Made by a program: the position numbers and the translations under genes
Notes under the pieces: model-generated
Seen by the model: the letters and a program-made list of their open reading frames with translations, nothing else
What the model was told of the DNA's origin: nothing
The model's database searches: none
Source: Streptomyces sp. RKAG293
Lineage (GTDB): Bacteria; Actinomycetota; Actinomycetes; Streptomycetales; Streptomycetaceae
Length of the DNA stretch: 64,000 nt
Assembly (NCBI RefSeq): GCF_023701745.1
Contig: NZ_JAJOZB010000001.1
Location: forward strand, 1,240,001 to 1,304,000
Direction: 5' to 3'
Part shown: positions 23,936-31,061 of the stretch, piece by piece
Layout of the letters: each line of letters begins with the position of its first letter
Numbering within the stretch: the stretch's first letter is position 1

Positions 23936-25972
23936 TCAGTCGGTGAAGCGGGCGGCCTCGTCCAGCAGCGTGTCGGTGTCGGCGTCCGCCGCCAGCGCCA
24001 GCTGCCGGAACATGGCGCTGATCTTGTAGTTGAGTTCCGGGCGGCCCGGTGGGAGCCGGTTGCGGGGATCGCCCGCGAGCCACAGCGCGGCCGCCAGCTC
24101 GGCGAGCGGACGGCCGGTGACCGGATCGGCGTAGGCGGCCGGCGCGTGCTCGCGGGCCAGCTGGCCCGCGTTGTGCGACGGCTGCGCGTCCGTGAGCTGC
24201 GCGCGGTGCATCGGGGCGGCGGTGACGTGGTAGAGCTCGCGCAGCCACGGCACCGCGTCGGCGGCGCCGAAGCCGTGCGCGAAATGCCTGACCACCGTGT
24301 CGAGTTCGTTGAGTGCGAGCCGGTGGTAGAGGGCGTCCAGCGGGCGGCTGAGCCGCTCGTGCCAGGCACACAGCGCTTGGTGCGCCTGCTGCCAGGCGGC
24401 CGGTCCGCCGGCCGGAGCGGCCGGCCGTCCGGCGAGTTCCTCCAGCAGCAGCAGTCGCAGCCACGGGTGCAGGACCGGCCGCTCCTCGGGGGCGCCGGGT
24501 GCCAGCAGATAGCCGGACGGGCCGCGTCCGCCACGGGTGTTGGCGTCCTCGGGGATTGCGGTGAACAGCCACAGCTGGTTGCGCAGTTCCAGCATCACGG
24601 TGTCCCGGGCGTGCTCGGACAGCTCGTTGAGCAGCCCGGAGTTGACGGCCGCCGCCGGAGTCCTGGCCGCGGCGACCGGTACGGCCGCGGCCCGCTGGTC
24701 GGTGGTCAGCCCCTCGAGCAGATGGTCGCGGACCACGGTGCCGAGCGGCGGCCTGCGCACCGGGTCGCCGCCGTCCCCCGGCACCGGGGTGTCCAGCAGG
24801 CCGTACAGATCACGGTCGGAGACACCCGCCGCGAGCAGCCCGCCGATGGCGGTGTGCACCTGCTGGACGCTCCAGGGGTGGCCGTAGGTGAGCCGGTGCA
24901 CCAGCGGGGTGGCGCGGGCCAGCCGCGTGGCGTGCACGGGATGGCGTCCCGCCTCGAGCGACACCTCGACCTCGTACAGGTCCCGCAGCCGCACCGGGTA
25001 CCACCAGTCGGCGGGCGGGGCGTCGGTGCGGGGCCGCCAGTCGGCGTACGAGGCACGGTCGGCCACCTGGATGTAGGGGTCGCCGGGCCGGCCGTCGGCG
25101 GGGCCGGGCACCGCGCGGGTGGTGGCACTCGTCGCCACGATCAGCAGCGGGTCGTACCTCCCCGGTTGCGACACCGCGTGCTCGGCGCGCAGCCGTACCA
25201 GCAGGTCCAGGAAGCGGGTGCCGTGGCTGTGGTCGATGTTGTCGAGCAGCACCAGGCAGTTGTGGTCCCGGCGCGCGTGCCCGTACGCGGCGCGCAGATC
25301 GGCGAGGAACGCCTCGCACAGCCGCCGGTCCACCGCCTCCCGGTGCTCCTCCGCCGCGCTGCGGCTGCGCCGGTTCAGCTCGACCAGCTCGTCCATCGCG
25401 GTGGGCGGCCCGAGCGAGCCGTACCAGTGGTACGTCTGGTTGAGGAAGGTGCGGGTCGGCATGTACTCGAACCCGCGCAGCAGCACGCCGATGATCAGGT
25501 CGGTGCCGGGGATCGGCGACAGGCCGAGCGAGTCGACGATCGAGCTGATCCCCTCGCCCGCGTCGACCGCGGCGCCGCGGCTGCGGGCCTGGCGTAACGC
25601 CTTGCGCAGTTCGCGGGTGGCCTGCTCCCGGTCGGTCAGCGACAGTTCGGGCTGCACGGCGAGCAGTCCGAGCAGCAGCCGCGGAAAGCGCAGCGGCTTG
25701 ATCCCGGTGTGCTTGCGCGCCAGCAGGAAGGCCAGATGCACGGCGACCTCGTACGGTCGCTGTTCGTCCGCCGCCGCGAAGTCGACCCGGGCGGCGGGGG
25801 CCCCGCGGGTCACCGCCTCGAAGTGGTCGAGGGCGAACGTCTTGCCACTGCCCGGCCGTCCCAGCAGTGCGATCAGCGGCAGTGCGCGGTCCGGTGCCCG
25901 GGGCGGCCGTGACCAGCATTCATGCACCAGTGCGTCGATCTCGCCCAGCCCAGGGGGCGGCGCCTGCACCAT
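23936..25972 (-). CDS. Large P-loop ATPase (STAND/AAA-like), partner of the tethered binding protein
   Basis: A 678-aa cytosolic protein. Walker A is LGRPGSGKTFAL (residues 37-48) and the Walker B-like strand is CLVLLDNIDHSHG near 236-247. The following ATSATTRAVPG may be a sensor segment. The C-terminal half is helical and Leu/Ala-rich, as in STAND-type signalling NTPases, though I see no named effector domain. It is not an ABC ATPase: there is no LSGGQ motif. The start at 25972 (MVQAPPPGLGEIDALV) has GGGGG in front; a longer frame to 26131 includes the terminator region and is unlikely. The downstream gene encodes a membrane-tethered binding-fold protein. Function unknown; a ligand-sensing NTPase switch is my inference. 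Confidence 0.72.
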   Translation of the reverse strand: MVQAPPPGLGEIDALVHECWSRPPRAPDRALPLIALLGRPGSGKTFALDHFEAVTRGAPAARVDFAAADEQRPYEVAVHLAFLLARKHTGIKPLRFPRLLLGLLAVQPELSLTDREQATRELRKALRQARSRGAAVDAGEGISSIVDSLGLSPIPGTDLIIGVLLRGFEYMPTRTFLNQTYHWYGSLGPPTAMDELVELNRRSRSAAEEHREAVDRRLCEAFLADLRAAYGHARRDHNCLVLLDNIDHSHGTRFLDLLVRLRAEHAVSQPGRYDPLLIVATSATTRAVPGPADGRPGDPYIQVADRASYADWRPRTDAPPADWWYPVRLRDLYEVEVSLEAGRHPVHATRLARATPLVHRLTYGHPWSVQQVHTAIGGLLAAGVSDRDLYGLLDTPVPGDGGDPVRRPPLGTVVRDHLLEGLTTDQRAAAVPVAAARTPAAAVNSGLLNELSEHARDTVMLELRNQLWLFTAIPEDANTRGGRGPSGYLLAPGAPEERPVLHPWLRLLLLEELAGRPAAPAGGPAAWQQAHQALCAWHERLSRPLDALYHRLALNELDTVVRHFAHGFGAADAVPWLRELYHVTAAPMHRAQLTDAQPSHNAGQLAREHAPAAYADPVTGRPLAELAAALWLAGDPRNRLPPGRPELNYKISAMFRQLALAADADTDTLLDEAARFTD

Positions 25973-26094
25973 GCCCGTCCCCCTCGCGGTGGCGTGATCG
26001 CGGAGACAGCATCGTGCCATGAAGAGCCGTGCGGGGCAGGGCCTTTGACCGTTCCCGGGCACACCGAGTGGCGGTCCGGGCACGGCGAGTAGGT

Positions 26095-26134
26095 CAGGTG
26101 GGGCCCGGCAGTCGGAACTGCCGGGCCCCACCTG
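26095..26134 (-). terminator. Perfect 18-bp hairpin terminator
   Basis: An 18-nt arm (26095-26112, containing GGGGCCCGGCAGT) is exactly complementary to 26117-26134 with the 4-nt loop CGGA. It stands 68 bp downstream of the small hydrophobic protein gene and upstream of the ATPase gene, both on the minus strand. Confidence 0.75.
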
Positions 26135-26143
26135 TCATACGTC

Positions 26144-26179
26144 TACCTGTGCGTGTTCCCGTACCTGTGCGTGTTCCCG
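26144..26179. repeat. Tandem duplication of an 18-bp unit
   Basis: TACCTGTGCGTGTTCCCG occurs twice head to tail (26144-26161, 26162-26179) in the noncoding gap after the small hydrophobic protein gene. It is probably slippage. Confidence 0.85.
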
Positions 26180-26201
26180 TCGGTCACCTCGTGTGTCACG
26201 G

Positions 26202-26372
26202 CTACCAGCGGTACCAGCGGCCACGGCTGCCGGATGCCCCAGTACCGCGCATCACGAAGCCGAGCAGCCAGACCACCAGGACGATCACCGCGACCCACCA
26301 GAGGATCTTCAGGGCGAATCCGGCGCCGAAGAGAATCAGCGCGAGCAGTAGGACCAGAAGCAGTGGACCCAT
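26202..26372 (-). CDS. Small hydrophobic membrane protein
   Basis: A 56-aa protein. Two hydrophobic stretches (LLLVLLLALILFGAGFALKI and WWVAVIVLVVWLLGFV) make a helical hairpin, followed by a basic Gly/Ser/Arg/Trp tail. Actinomycetes carry many such 'hydrophobic proteins', often stress-induced; no activity is known. AGGAGG precedes the ATG at 26372. It is divergent from the SigB-type sigma gene, which hints at membership of the general stress regulon, but I could not find a convincing SigB-type promoter. Confidence 0.8.
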   Translation of the reverse strand: MGPLLLVLLLALILFGAGFALKILWWVAVIVLVVWLLGFVMRGTGASGSRGRWYRW

Positions 26373-26542
26373 GGTTATCAACCTCCTGACCAGCGCATGC
26401 CCCCAGGTGAACCGCTCATGCTTCCGGGTTTTCGGCCCCTCCCGGAGAACCGGTGGGCCCCGGCAGGCATGGGGTGCGGGATCGCGGGCAGACGGAGTGT
26501 CGTCGGGACCGGCGAACACCAACCACAGGGAGATGCGACCTC

Positions 26543-27427
26543 ATGGGCGCAGTAGCCAGGGCACAGGGCCTATCGCGCACCGCCGTCGCGCCGGGGACGG
26601 CGCCGGAAACGGTGCCGGTGCCGGAACTGCCCTGGGTGGAGGACGCCGGCAAGGTCGCCCCGACCGACGCACGGGCGCTGTCGAAGATCTTCTTCGATCA
26701 GCTGCAGGTGCTCGAAGAGGGAACGCACGAGTACCAGTACGCGCGGAACACCCTGATCGAGCTGAACATGGCCCTGGTGAAGTTCGCCGCCCGGCGTTTC
26801 CGCAACCGGTCGGAGCCCTTCGAGGACATCGTCCAGGTCGGGACCATCGGGCTGATCAAGGCCATCGACCGCTTCGACCTGTCGCGTGAGGTGGAGTTCC
26901 CCACCTTCGCGGTGCCGTACATCATCGGTGAGATCAAGCGGTTCTTCCGCGACACGAGCTGGGCCGTCCACGTTCCGCGCCGGCTGCAGGAACTGCGGTT
27001 GTCGCTGGCGAAGGCCGTCGACGACCTGTCCGCCCGGCTGGACCGCTCCCCCACCACCGCCGAGCTGGCCGCCCATCTGGACCTGACGACCGAAGAGGTC
27101 GTCGACGGCCTGATGGCCAGCAACGGCTACACCGCCGGATCGCTGGACATGCCCGCCTCGGAGGACGACGAGCGGGGCGGCGGCCTCGCCGACCGGATCG
27201 GCGATCTCGACCCGGCCATGGCGGGCGTCGAGAACCTGCAGACGCTCAAGCCGCTGGTGGCGCAGCTCAACGAGCGCGACCGCCGCATCCTGCAGATGCG
27301 CTTCGGTGACGAGCTGACGCAGGCCCAGATCGGCGCCGAGCTCGGTGTCTCGCAGATGCACGTCTCCCGGCTGCTCAGCTCCGTGCTGGCCCGGCTGCGC
27401 GCGGGCATGCTCGCCGACACCTGCTGA
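26543..27427 (+). CDS. RNA polymerase sigma factor, SigB/SigF/SigG subfamily
   Basis: A 294-aa group 3 sigma factor. Region 2 is clear: YQYARNTLIELNMALVKFAA then DIVQVGTIGLIKAIDRFD and FPTFAVPYIIGEIKRFFRD. Region 3 follows (VPRRLQELRLSLAKAVDDL, SPTTAELAAHLDL). Region 4 has DRRILQMRFGDELTQAQIG and VSQMHVSRLLSSVLARLRAG. This spacing is typical of the osmotic-stress and sporulation sigma factors of Streptomyces, which are governed by RsbW-like anti-sigma proteins. Two RsbW-like ATPases are in the window but not adjacent. The ATG at 26543 was chosen over an in-frame extension because a GGGAG lies upstream. Confidence 0.92.
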   Translation: MGAVARAQGLSRTAVAPGTAPETVPVPELPWVEDAGKVAPTDARALSKIFFDQLQVLEEGTHEYQYARNTLIELNMALVKFAARRFRNRSEPFEDIVQVGTIGLIKAIDRFDLSREVEFPTFAVPYIIGEIKRFFRDTSWAVHVPRRLQELRLSLAKAVDDLSARLDRSPTTAELAAHLDLTTEEVVDGLMASNGYTAGSLDMPASEDDERGGGLADRIGDLDPAMAGVENLQTLKPLVAQLNERDRRILQMRFGDELTQAQIGAELGVSQMHVSRLLSSVLARLRAGMLADTC

Positions 27428-27552
27428 ACCGGGTGCCATCCGACGCCCGCTGAACCGGGCACCTGCCGGACCGTTTCCTTCCGGGCCGCGTCCGTCAACT
27501 CGTCTCCGACACGGCCGGCCGAACTCCTGGCGCCGGCGGCCGGATGCCGCTC

Positions 27553-27558
27553 TAGAGT
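27553..27558 (+). promoter_or_regulatory. -10 box of a likely leaderless promoter
   Basis: TAGAGT ends 6 nt before the ATG at 27565, and there is no Shine-Dalgarno sequence. This spacing is typical of leaderless Streptomyces transcripts. The -35 region is weak. Confidence 0.5.
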
Positions 27559-27564
27559 GTGCCG

Positions 27565-28326
27565 ATGGGACTCACACACCTCGGCGGGACCGCTGTCGGA
27601 CGACGCGTCATATCACTCAGGCCCCGCTCGCGGCGGGCCGCCGCGGTGGCCGCGATCACCGTCTGGGCCGTCACCGGCACCCTGCTCGGGTCGGTACCGG
27701 CTCACGGTGCCGCCGCTCCCCCGCCCCGCTTCCCGGTGCCGGTGACGGTCGGGTCCGCCCATCAGGTGATCAGTGTGCAGGCCCACGGTACGTACGCGAC
27801 CGTCATCGCCTGGCAGCAGACCGGCGCCATCTGGATCAAGCGGTACGAGACCTCCGCGGCGCGGGTGGGCTCGCACGGCATCACCAACGGCGCCACCCGC
27901 AAGCAGGGCACGTACACGACACCCACCGGCACCTACACCCTCACCCAGGGCTTCGGCGTCGCCGCCGATCCCGGCACCCGGATGCCGTACCACCGGGTCA
28001 CCGCGGCGGACTGGTGGGTGGAGGACCCGGACTCGCGTTACTACAACCGCATGCGCCAGGCCGCGCAGGGTGGCTTCCCGCTGACGGAGGCCGGCGACCA
28101 CGGCAGTGAGCACCTCATCAACTACCCCGTGCAGTACCGCAATGCGCTGGTGATCAACTTCAACACCGGTCCCGCGGTCAAGGGCCGCGGCGCCGGGATC
28201 TTCCTGCACGCGCTCGGCCCCAAGGCGGGTCCCACCGCGGGCTGCGTCGCGATTCCGCAGAGCGTCCTCACCAACGTGCTGCGCTGGGCCGACCCGGCGC
28301 AGCACCCGGTGATCGCGATCGGCTGA
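27565..28326 (+). CDS. Secreted L,D-transpeptidase (YkuD family)
   Basis: A 253-aa exported protein. A long basic N-region and hydrophobic core (AAVAAITVWAVTGTLLGSVPAHGA) form the signal peptide, cleaved near residue 50. The catalytic motif is FLHALGPKAGPTAGCVAIP with His215 and Cys227, the YkuD pattern HxxxGP...GCV. Such enzymes make 3-3 cross-links in peptidoglycan or attach proteins to it. GTYTTPTGTYTLTQGFG is typical of the family's early strand. Start choice is between the ATG at 27565 and a GTG two codons upstream; a TAGAGT box just upstream favours leaderless initiation. Confidence 0.88.
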   Translation: MGLTHLGGTAVGRRVISLRPRSRRAAAVAAITVWAVTGTLLGSVPAHGAAAPPPRFPVPVTVGSAHQVISVQAHGTYATVIAWQQTGAIWIKRYETSAARVGSHGITNGATRKQGTYTTPTGTYTLTQGFGVAADPGTRMPYHRVTAADWWVEDPDSRYYNRMRQAAQGGFPLTEAGDHGSEHLINYPVQYRNALVINFNTGPAVKGRGAGIFLHALGPKAGPTAGCVAIPQSVLTNVLRWADPAQHPVIAIG

Positions 28327-28462
28327 CCGACGGCCCGCTCCGCCGGCCGACGGCGCGAGCGGCTGACCGACGGTTTGCTACTGACAGGTATAGGTCGCTG
28401 TCCCCGGGGTAGGAGAGGCGTCAGTGTTCGGGCCCGCGGGCCATCACGGGGGCAGGAGCGAC

Positions 28463-28909
28463 ATGATCGGGATCAAACGGCGTACGCCGGCCATGCCGCC
28501 GCCGGTGCAGGCCGCCACGCACCACCGGGCCGCGCACTACGACGGCGCGGTCGGCAGTATCGGCGCCGCCCGCCGGCTGACGGCCGACTTCCTGCACCAG
28601 CTCGCCGCCGAGTGGTACGCCCCGGTCGGCGCGGAACAGATGCAGGACATCCTGCTGGTGGTCAGTGAGCTGGCCACCAACGCGGAGCGCCACTCCGGCG
28701 GCCCCTATCTGGTGGAGCTGGCCGGCGACGCCGAGTCCGTCCACGTCACCGTGTGGGACAGCGGCAGCACCCTGCCGCGGGTCTTCGCCCCCGATCCGCT
28801 GCGGATCGGCGGGCACGGCATGGAGATCGTGCTCCGGCTCTGCGACGGCCTGACGATGGAACTCGTACCGGTGGGCAAGCGCGTCAGCGCCCGGTTCGAC
28901 CTCACGTAG
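28463..28909 (+). CDS. RsbW-like ATP-binding protein (HATPase_c_2)
   Basis: A 148-aa GHKL ATPase domain. The N box is LVVSELATNAERHSGG and the G2-like lid is RIGGHGMEIV. The N-terminal 25 residues are extra. Together with the one at 1382-1810 this makes two such proteins in the window. GCAGGAG precedes the ATG at 28463. It lies between an L,D-transpeptidase and a small protein of unknown role, about 1 kb from a SigB-type sigma gene; a link to that sigma factor is possible but unproven. Confidence 0.84.
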   Translation: MIGIKRRTPAMPPPVQAATHHRAAHYDGAVGSIGAARRLTADFLHQLAAEWYAPVGAEQMQDILLVVSELATNAERHSGGPYLVELAGDAESVHVTVWDSGSTLPRVFAPDPLRIGGHGMEIVLRLCDGLTMELVPVGKRVSARFDLT

Positions 28910-29077
28910 GCCCGCGTCCCCGCACCCTGGAGGCGTCACGGTTTCCGGGTCGGCACGGACGGGCGATGAGATGTTGCCACCCCGATCACCCGAGGAGAGG
29001 CTGAGCTCGACGTCACCAGGTCTCCGTGAGCGCGGGCGTGACCGCGCCGGGCGTGGTGGACGGAAGGAGCGAGTCCC

Positions 29078-29374
29078 ATGCGGGTCATGCTGAGGGCGCA
29101 TCTGGACACCCAGGCCGGGAACGCGGCGTTCAAGAGCGGCAGGCTGGGGCAGGTCATGCAGCAGCTGTCGGAACTCCTCAAGCCCGAGGCGGCCTACTTC
29201 GGCCCCAGCGAGGGCGACCGGTCGTGCACCTTCGTCTTCAACATGACGGACAGTTCGCTGCTGCCCTCCATCGCGGAACCGCTCTTCGCCGAACTCGGCG
29301 CGAGGATCGAGATCCAGCCGGTGATGAACGGCGAGGACCTGCAGAAGGGCCTTGCCGCGGTACAGCAGGGCTGA
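29078..29374 (+). CDS. Small conserved protein, unknown function
   Basis: A 98-aa protein beginning MRVMLRAHLDTQAGNAAFKS and including LKPEAAYFGPSEGDRSCTF and NMTDSSLLPSIAEPLF. The strand-helix-strand rhythm suggests a dimeric alpha-beta barrel, like small monooxygenase-type proteins, but no catalytic residue stands out. I recall similar short proteins in other Streptomyces genomes without a function. GGAAGGAG lies in front of the ATG. Confidence 0.7.
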   Translation: MRVMLRAHLDTQAGNAAFKSGRLGQVMQQLSELLKPEAAYFGPSEGDRSCTFVFNMTDSSLLPSIAEPLFAELGARIEIQPVMNGEDLQKGLAAVQQG

Positions 29375-29400
29375 ACACCGGTACCAGCAGGGCAGAACAC

Positions 29401-29446
29401 CCGGGCGGCCGCCCGGCTCCGGTCCGCCCGGCTCCGGTCCGCCCGG
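29401..29446. repeat. GC palindrome and 15-bp direct repeats at a convergent junction
   Basis: CCGGGCGG/CCGCCCGG form a perfect palindrome (29401-29416). GCCCGGCTCCGGTCC is repeated at 29411-29425 and 29426-29440, with a partial third copy to 29446. The gap lies between two convergent genes and can fold as a terminator. Confidence 0.65.
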
Positions 29447-29495
29447 TGCTCGGAGGAGCGGGTGGCCGGAGCGGAGAGTGTTCGCGCCGCCGCGC

Positions 29496-30011
29496 CTACT
29501 GCCCGCGGCGGCGCCGGTAGTAGGAGATCGTGACCACGCCGAGCAGCGGACCCCACAGCAGCAGGGGCGCGTAACAGGCGTCCATCACCACGAGTGCGGG
29601 TCCCGTCGGCGCTCCTTCCGCGCCGCCGAAGCCCTTCGCGTTGGGGATCGACAGCAGCATCAGGGTGATCGCGCCGAGCGCGGCCGGGATCACCGCCGCG
29701 AGCGGCGGGACCCGCCGGCCTCCGACGACCGGGATCCAGCGCGGGACCGTCTCGCCCCAGGGCCTGACCAGTCCCAGGGTGAGCAGCGTCAGTCCCTCGA
29801 TGCCCAGGCCCATCGCGACGCACACGACGCTGAACCAGCCGGGGGCTCCCAGGCCGGTGGTGTCGAACCCCACCGGGACCCCGAGCCCCATCGTGATCCG
29901 CCATATCCCGGACGGGACGGCGGTGAGCGCGGCGGCATGCGCGGCGCCGACCACCCATCGGGCGGGAAGCGGGCTGCGGCGGACGACTGCGGGAATCTCG
30001 TGAGCGACCAT
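29496..30011 (-). CDS. Integral membrane protein, unknown function
   Basis: A 171-aa protein with about four membrane helices: VVGAAHAAALTAVPSGIWRI, WFSVVCVAMGLGIEGLTLLT, PLAAVIPAALGAITLMLLSI and YAPLLLWGPLLGVVTISYY, ending in a basic YRRRRGQ. The segment AVPSGIWRITMGLGVPVGF recurs in uncharacterised Streptomyces membrane proteins. The start at 30011 (MVAHEIPAVV) is preferred to a long upstream extension that overlaps the lipoprotein gene in another frame. No function can be given. Confidence 0.65.
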   Translation of the reverse strand: MVAHEIPAVVRRSPLPARWVVGAAHAAALTAVPSGIWRITMGLGVPVGFDTTGLGAPGWFSVVCVAMGLGIEGLTLLTLGLVRPWGETVPRWIPVVGGRRVPPLAAVIPAALGAITLMLLSIPNAKGFGGAEGAPTGPALVVMDACYAPLLLWGPLLGVVTISYYRRRRGQ

Positions 30012-30103
30012 GTGACCAGGCTGTCCCGGCGACCGCCGCACCGGATCATGCCCGGGGACGGACCCCGTCCCCCGCGCGGGGGACGGGCGCCTCGTACCCG
30101 GCG

Positions 30104-30763
30104 TCAGGCGGAGGGGCTGGCGGTTCCGGTGGGAGCACCGGAGGGGCGCTGCGGGAGGAGGACCCGGCAGGTCCGGTAGGCCTGGGCCGTCTTGGGGTCC
30201 GAGGTGTTGAAGCCGCGCGGGCCGCCGCTGCCGGGGGACGCGGAGGGCAGCACGACGCCGTGGTCCTTCAGACAGCTGGTGAAGGCCTTCATCGCGGTGC
30301 TGTCGCCGCCGAAACCGCCCCGGTTCCCGCCCTGGCCGCCGGTCTTCGGTCGCAGCGACGCGCAGGCCTGCATCGCCTGCTGGCGGGCCGGATCCGCGGA
30401 GGCGCCGCCACCGCCGAAGCCACCGAAACCGCCACCGGGCCGGCGGCTGCCCCCGCCGGCTCCCGGCGTGCCGTCGCCGCCTCCCGGCCGCGCGCTGCCG
30501 CTCGGCCGCGCCGGCAGGGTGACACCGTGCTGCGCGAGGCACTGGCGGTAGGCGTCCATCCGGGCCGCCCCGGACGCCGACCCGGAGGCGGACGGCTTGG
30601 CCGCGGCGCCCGAAGCGGCCGTCGAGGAGGAACACGCGGCGAGCAGCAGGACGCCGGAGGCGAGAACGGCGGCCGCCGCGGCGGCCCGGAGAGCAGGTCG
30701 CGTGGTGGACGGCCGGGCGGTGGACGGCCTGTCGGTGGACGGCCCGTCGGTGGTCCAGGTCAT
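30104..30763 (-). CDS. Lipoprotein with duplicated Cys-x3-His-Gly module
   Basis: A 219-aa exported lipoprotein. After an unusual 24-residue Ser/Thr/Pro N-region made by a DNA repeat (GPSTDRPSTARPSTTRP), the hydrophobic core leads to the lipobox LLAAC (Cys44). The mature part carries two similar modules: MDAYRQCLAQHGVTLP with a later QACASLRP, and KAFTSCLKDHGVVLP with a later RTCRVLLP, separated by Gly-rich linkers. Cys-x3-His-Gly lipoproteins of this kind are common in actinomycetes and often lie beside HlyD/MacB-type exporters, as here. Disulfide pairing between the cysteines is plausible. The role is unknown; a substrate or accessory of the exporter is a guess. Confidence 0.75.
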   Translation of the reverse strand: MTWTTDGPSTDRPSTARPSTTRPALRAAAAAAVLASGVLLLAACSSSTAASGAAAKPSASGSASGAARMDAYRQCLAQHGVTLPARPSGSARPGGGDGTPGAGGGSRRPGGGFGGFGGGGASADPARQQAMQACASLRPKTGGQGGNRGGFGGDSTAMKAFTSCLKDHGVVLPSASPGSGGPRGFNTSDPKTAQAYRTCRVLLPQRPSGAPTGTASPSA

Positions 30764-30818
30764 GGCCGTTGTCTCCTCGGAGCGTTGGACGGGTCAGCGG
30801 TCTGCGACGTCAGGTGGG

Positions 30819-30910
30819 GCGCGGGTCGGGGACCCGCGCTGCCGGCGGCCCATGACTGAACCGCACGCAGGTGGGGGCTGCCAGGGGACTGGCTGTGAGT
30901 TCCCTGGCAG
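30819..30910. promoter_or_regulatory. Two perfect hairpins in the lipoprotein-exporter intergenic region
   Basis: GCGCGGGTC (30819-30827) pairs with GACCCGCGC (30831-30839) across 3 nt. CTGCCAGGG (30878-30886) pairs with CCCTGGCAG (30902-30910) across 15 nt. Both lie in the 298-bp divergent gap 30764-31061. The second contains CCAGGG, also seen in the direct repeats nearer the exporter gene, so it may be a further regulator site. Confidence 0.4.
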
Positions 30911-30997
30911 TCGGCGTCGTGGCGGGGCCCGGGGAGCGCGGATCGGGGTCCGTTCGATGGGCTGTCGTCCCAATAGCGCGGTATACGGCCGTTCGGG

Positions 30998-31026
30998 CTC
31001 CCAGGGAACTCCCAGACTTCTCCCAG
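30998..31026 (+). promoter_or_regulatory. Three CTCCCAG direct repeats at 11-bp spacing
   Basis: CTCCCAG starts at 30998, 31009 and 31020, exactly one helical turn apart, 36-64 bp before the ATG of the exporter operon. Winged-helix response regulators of the OmpR/PhoP class bind direct repeats with this period, and an OmpR-type regulator is encoded 4.5 kb downstream in the same block. The match to that regulator is inferred. Confidence 0.55.
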
Positions 31027-31061
31027 GAATTCAAAGGTGCGGACGGCCAGGATGTGCCGCC

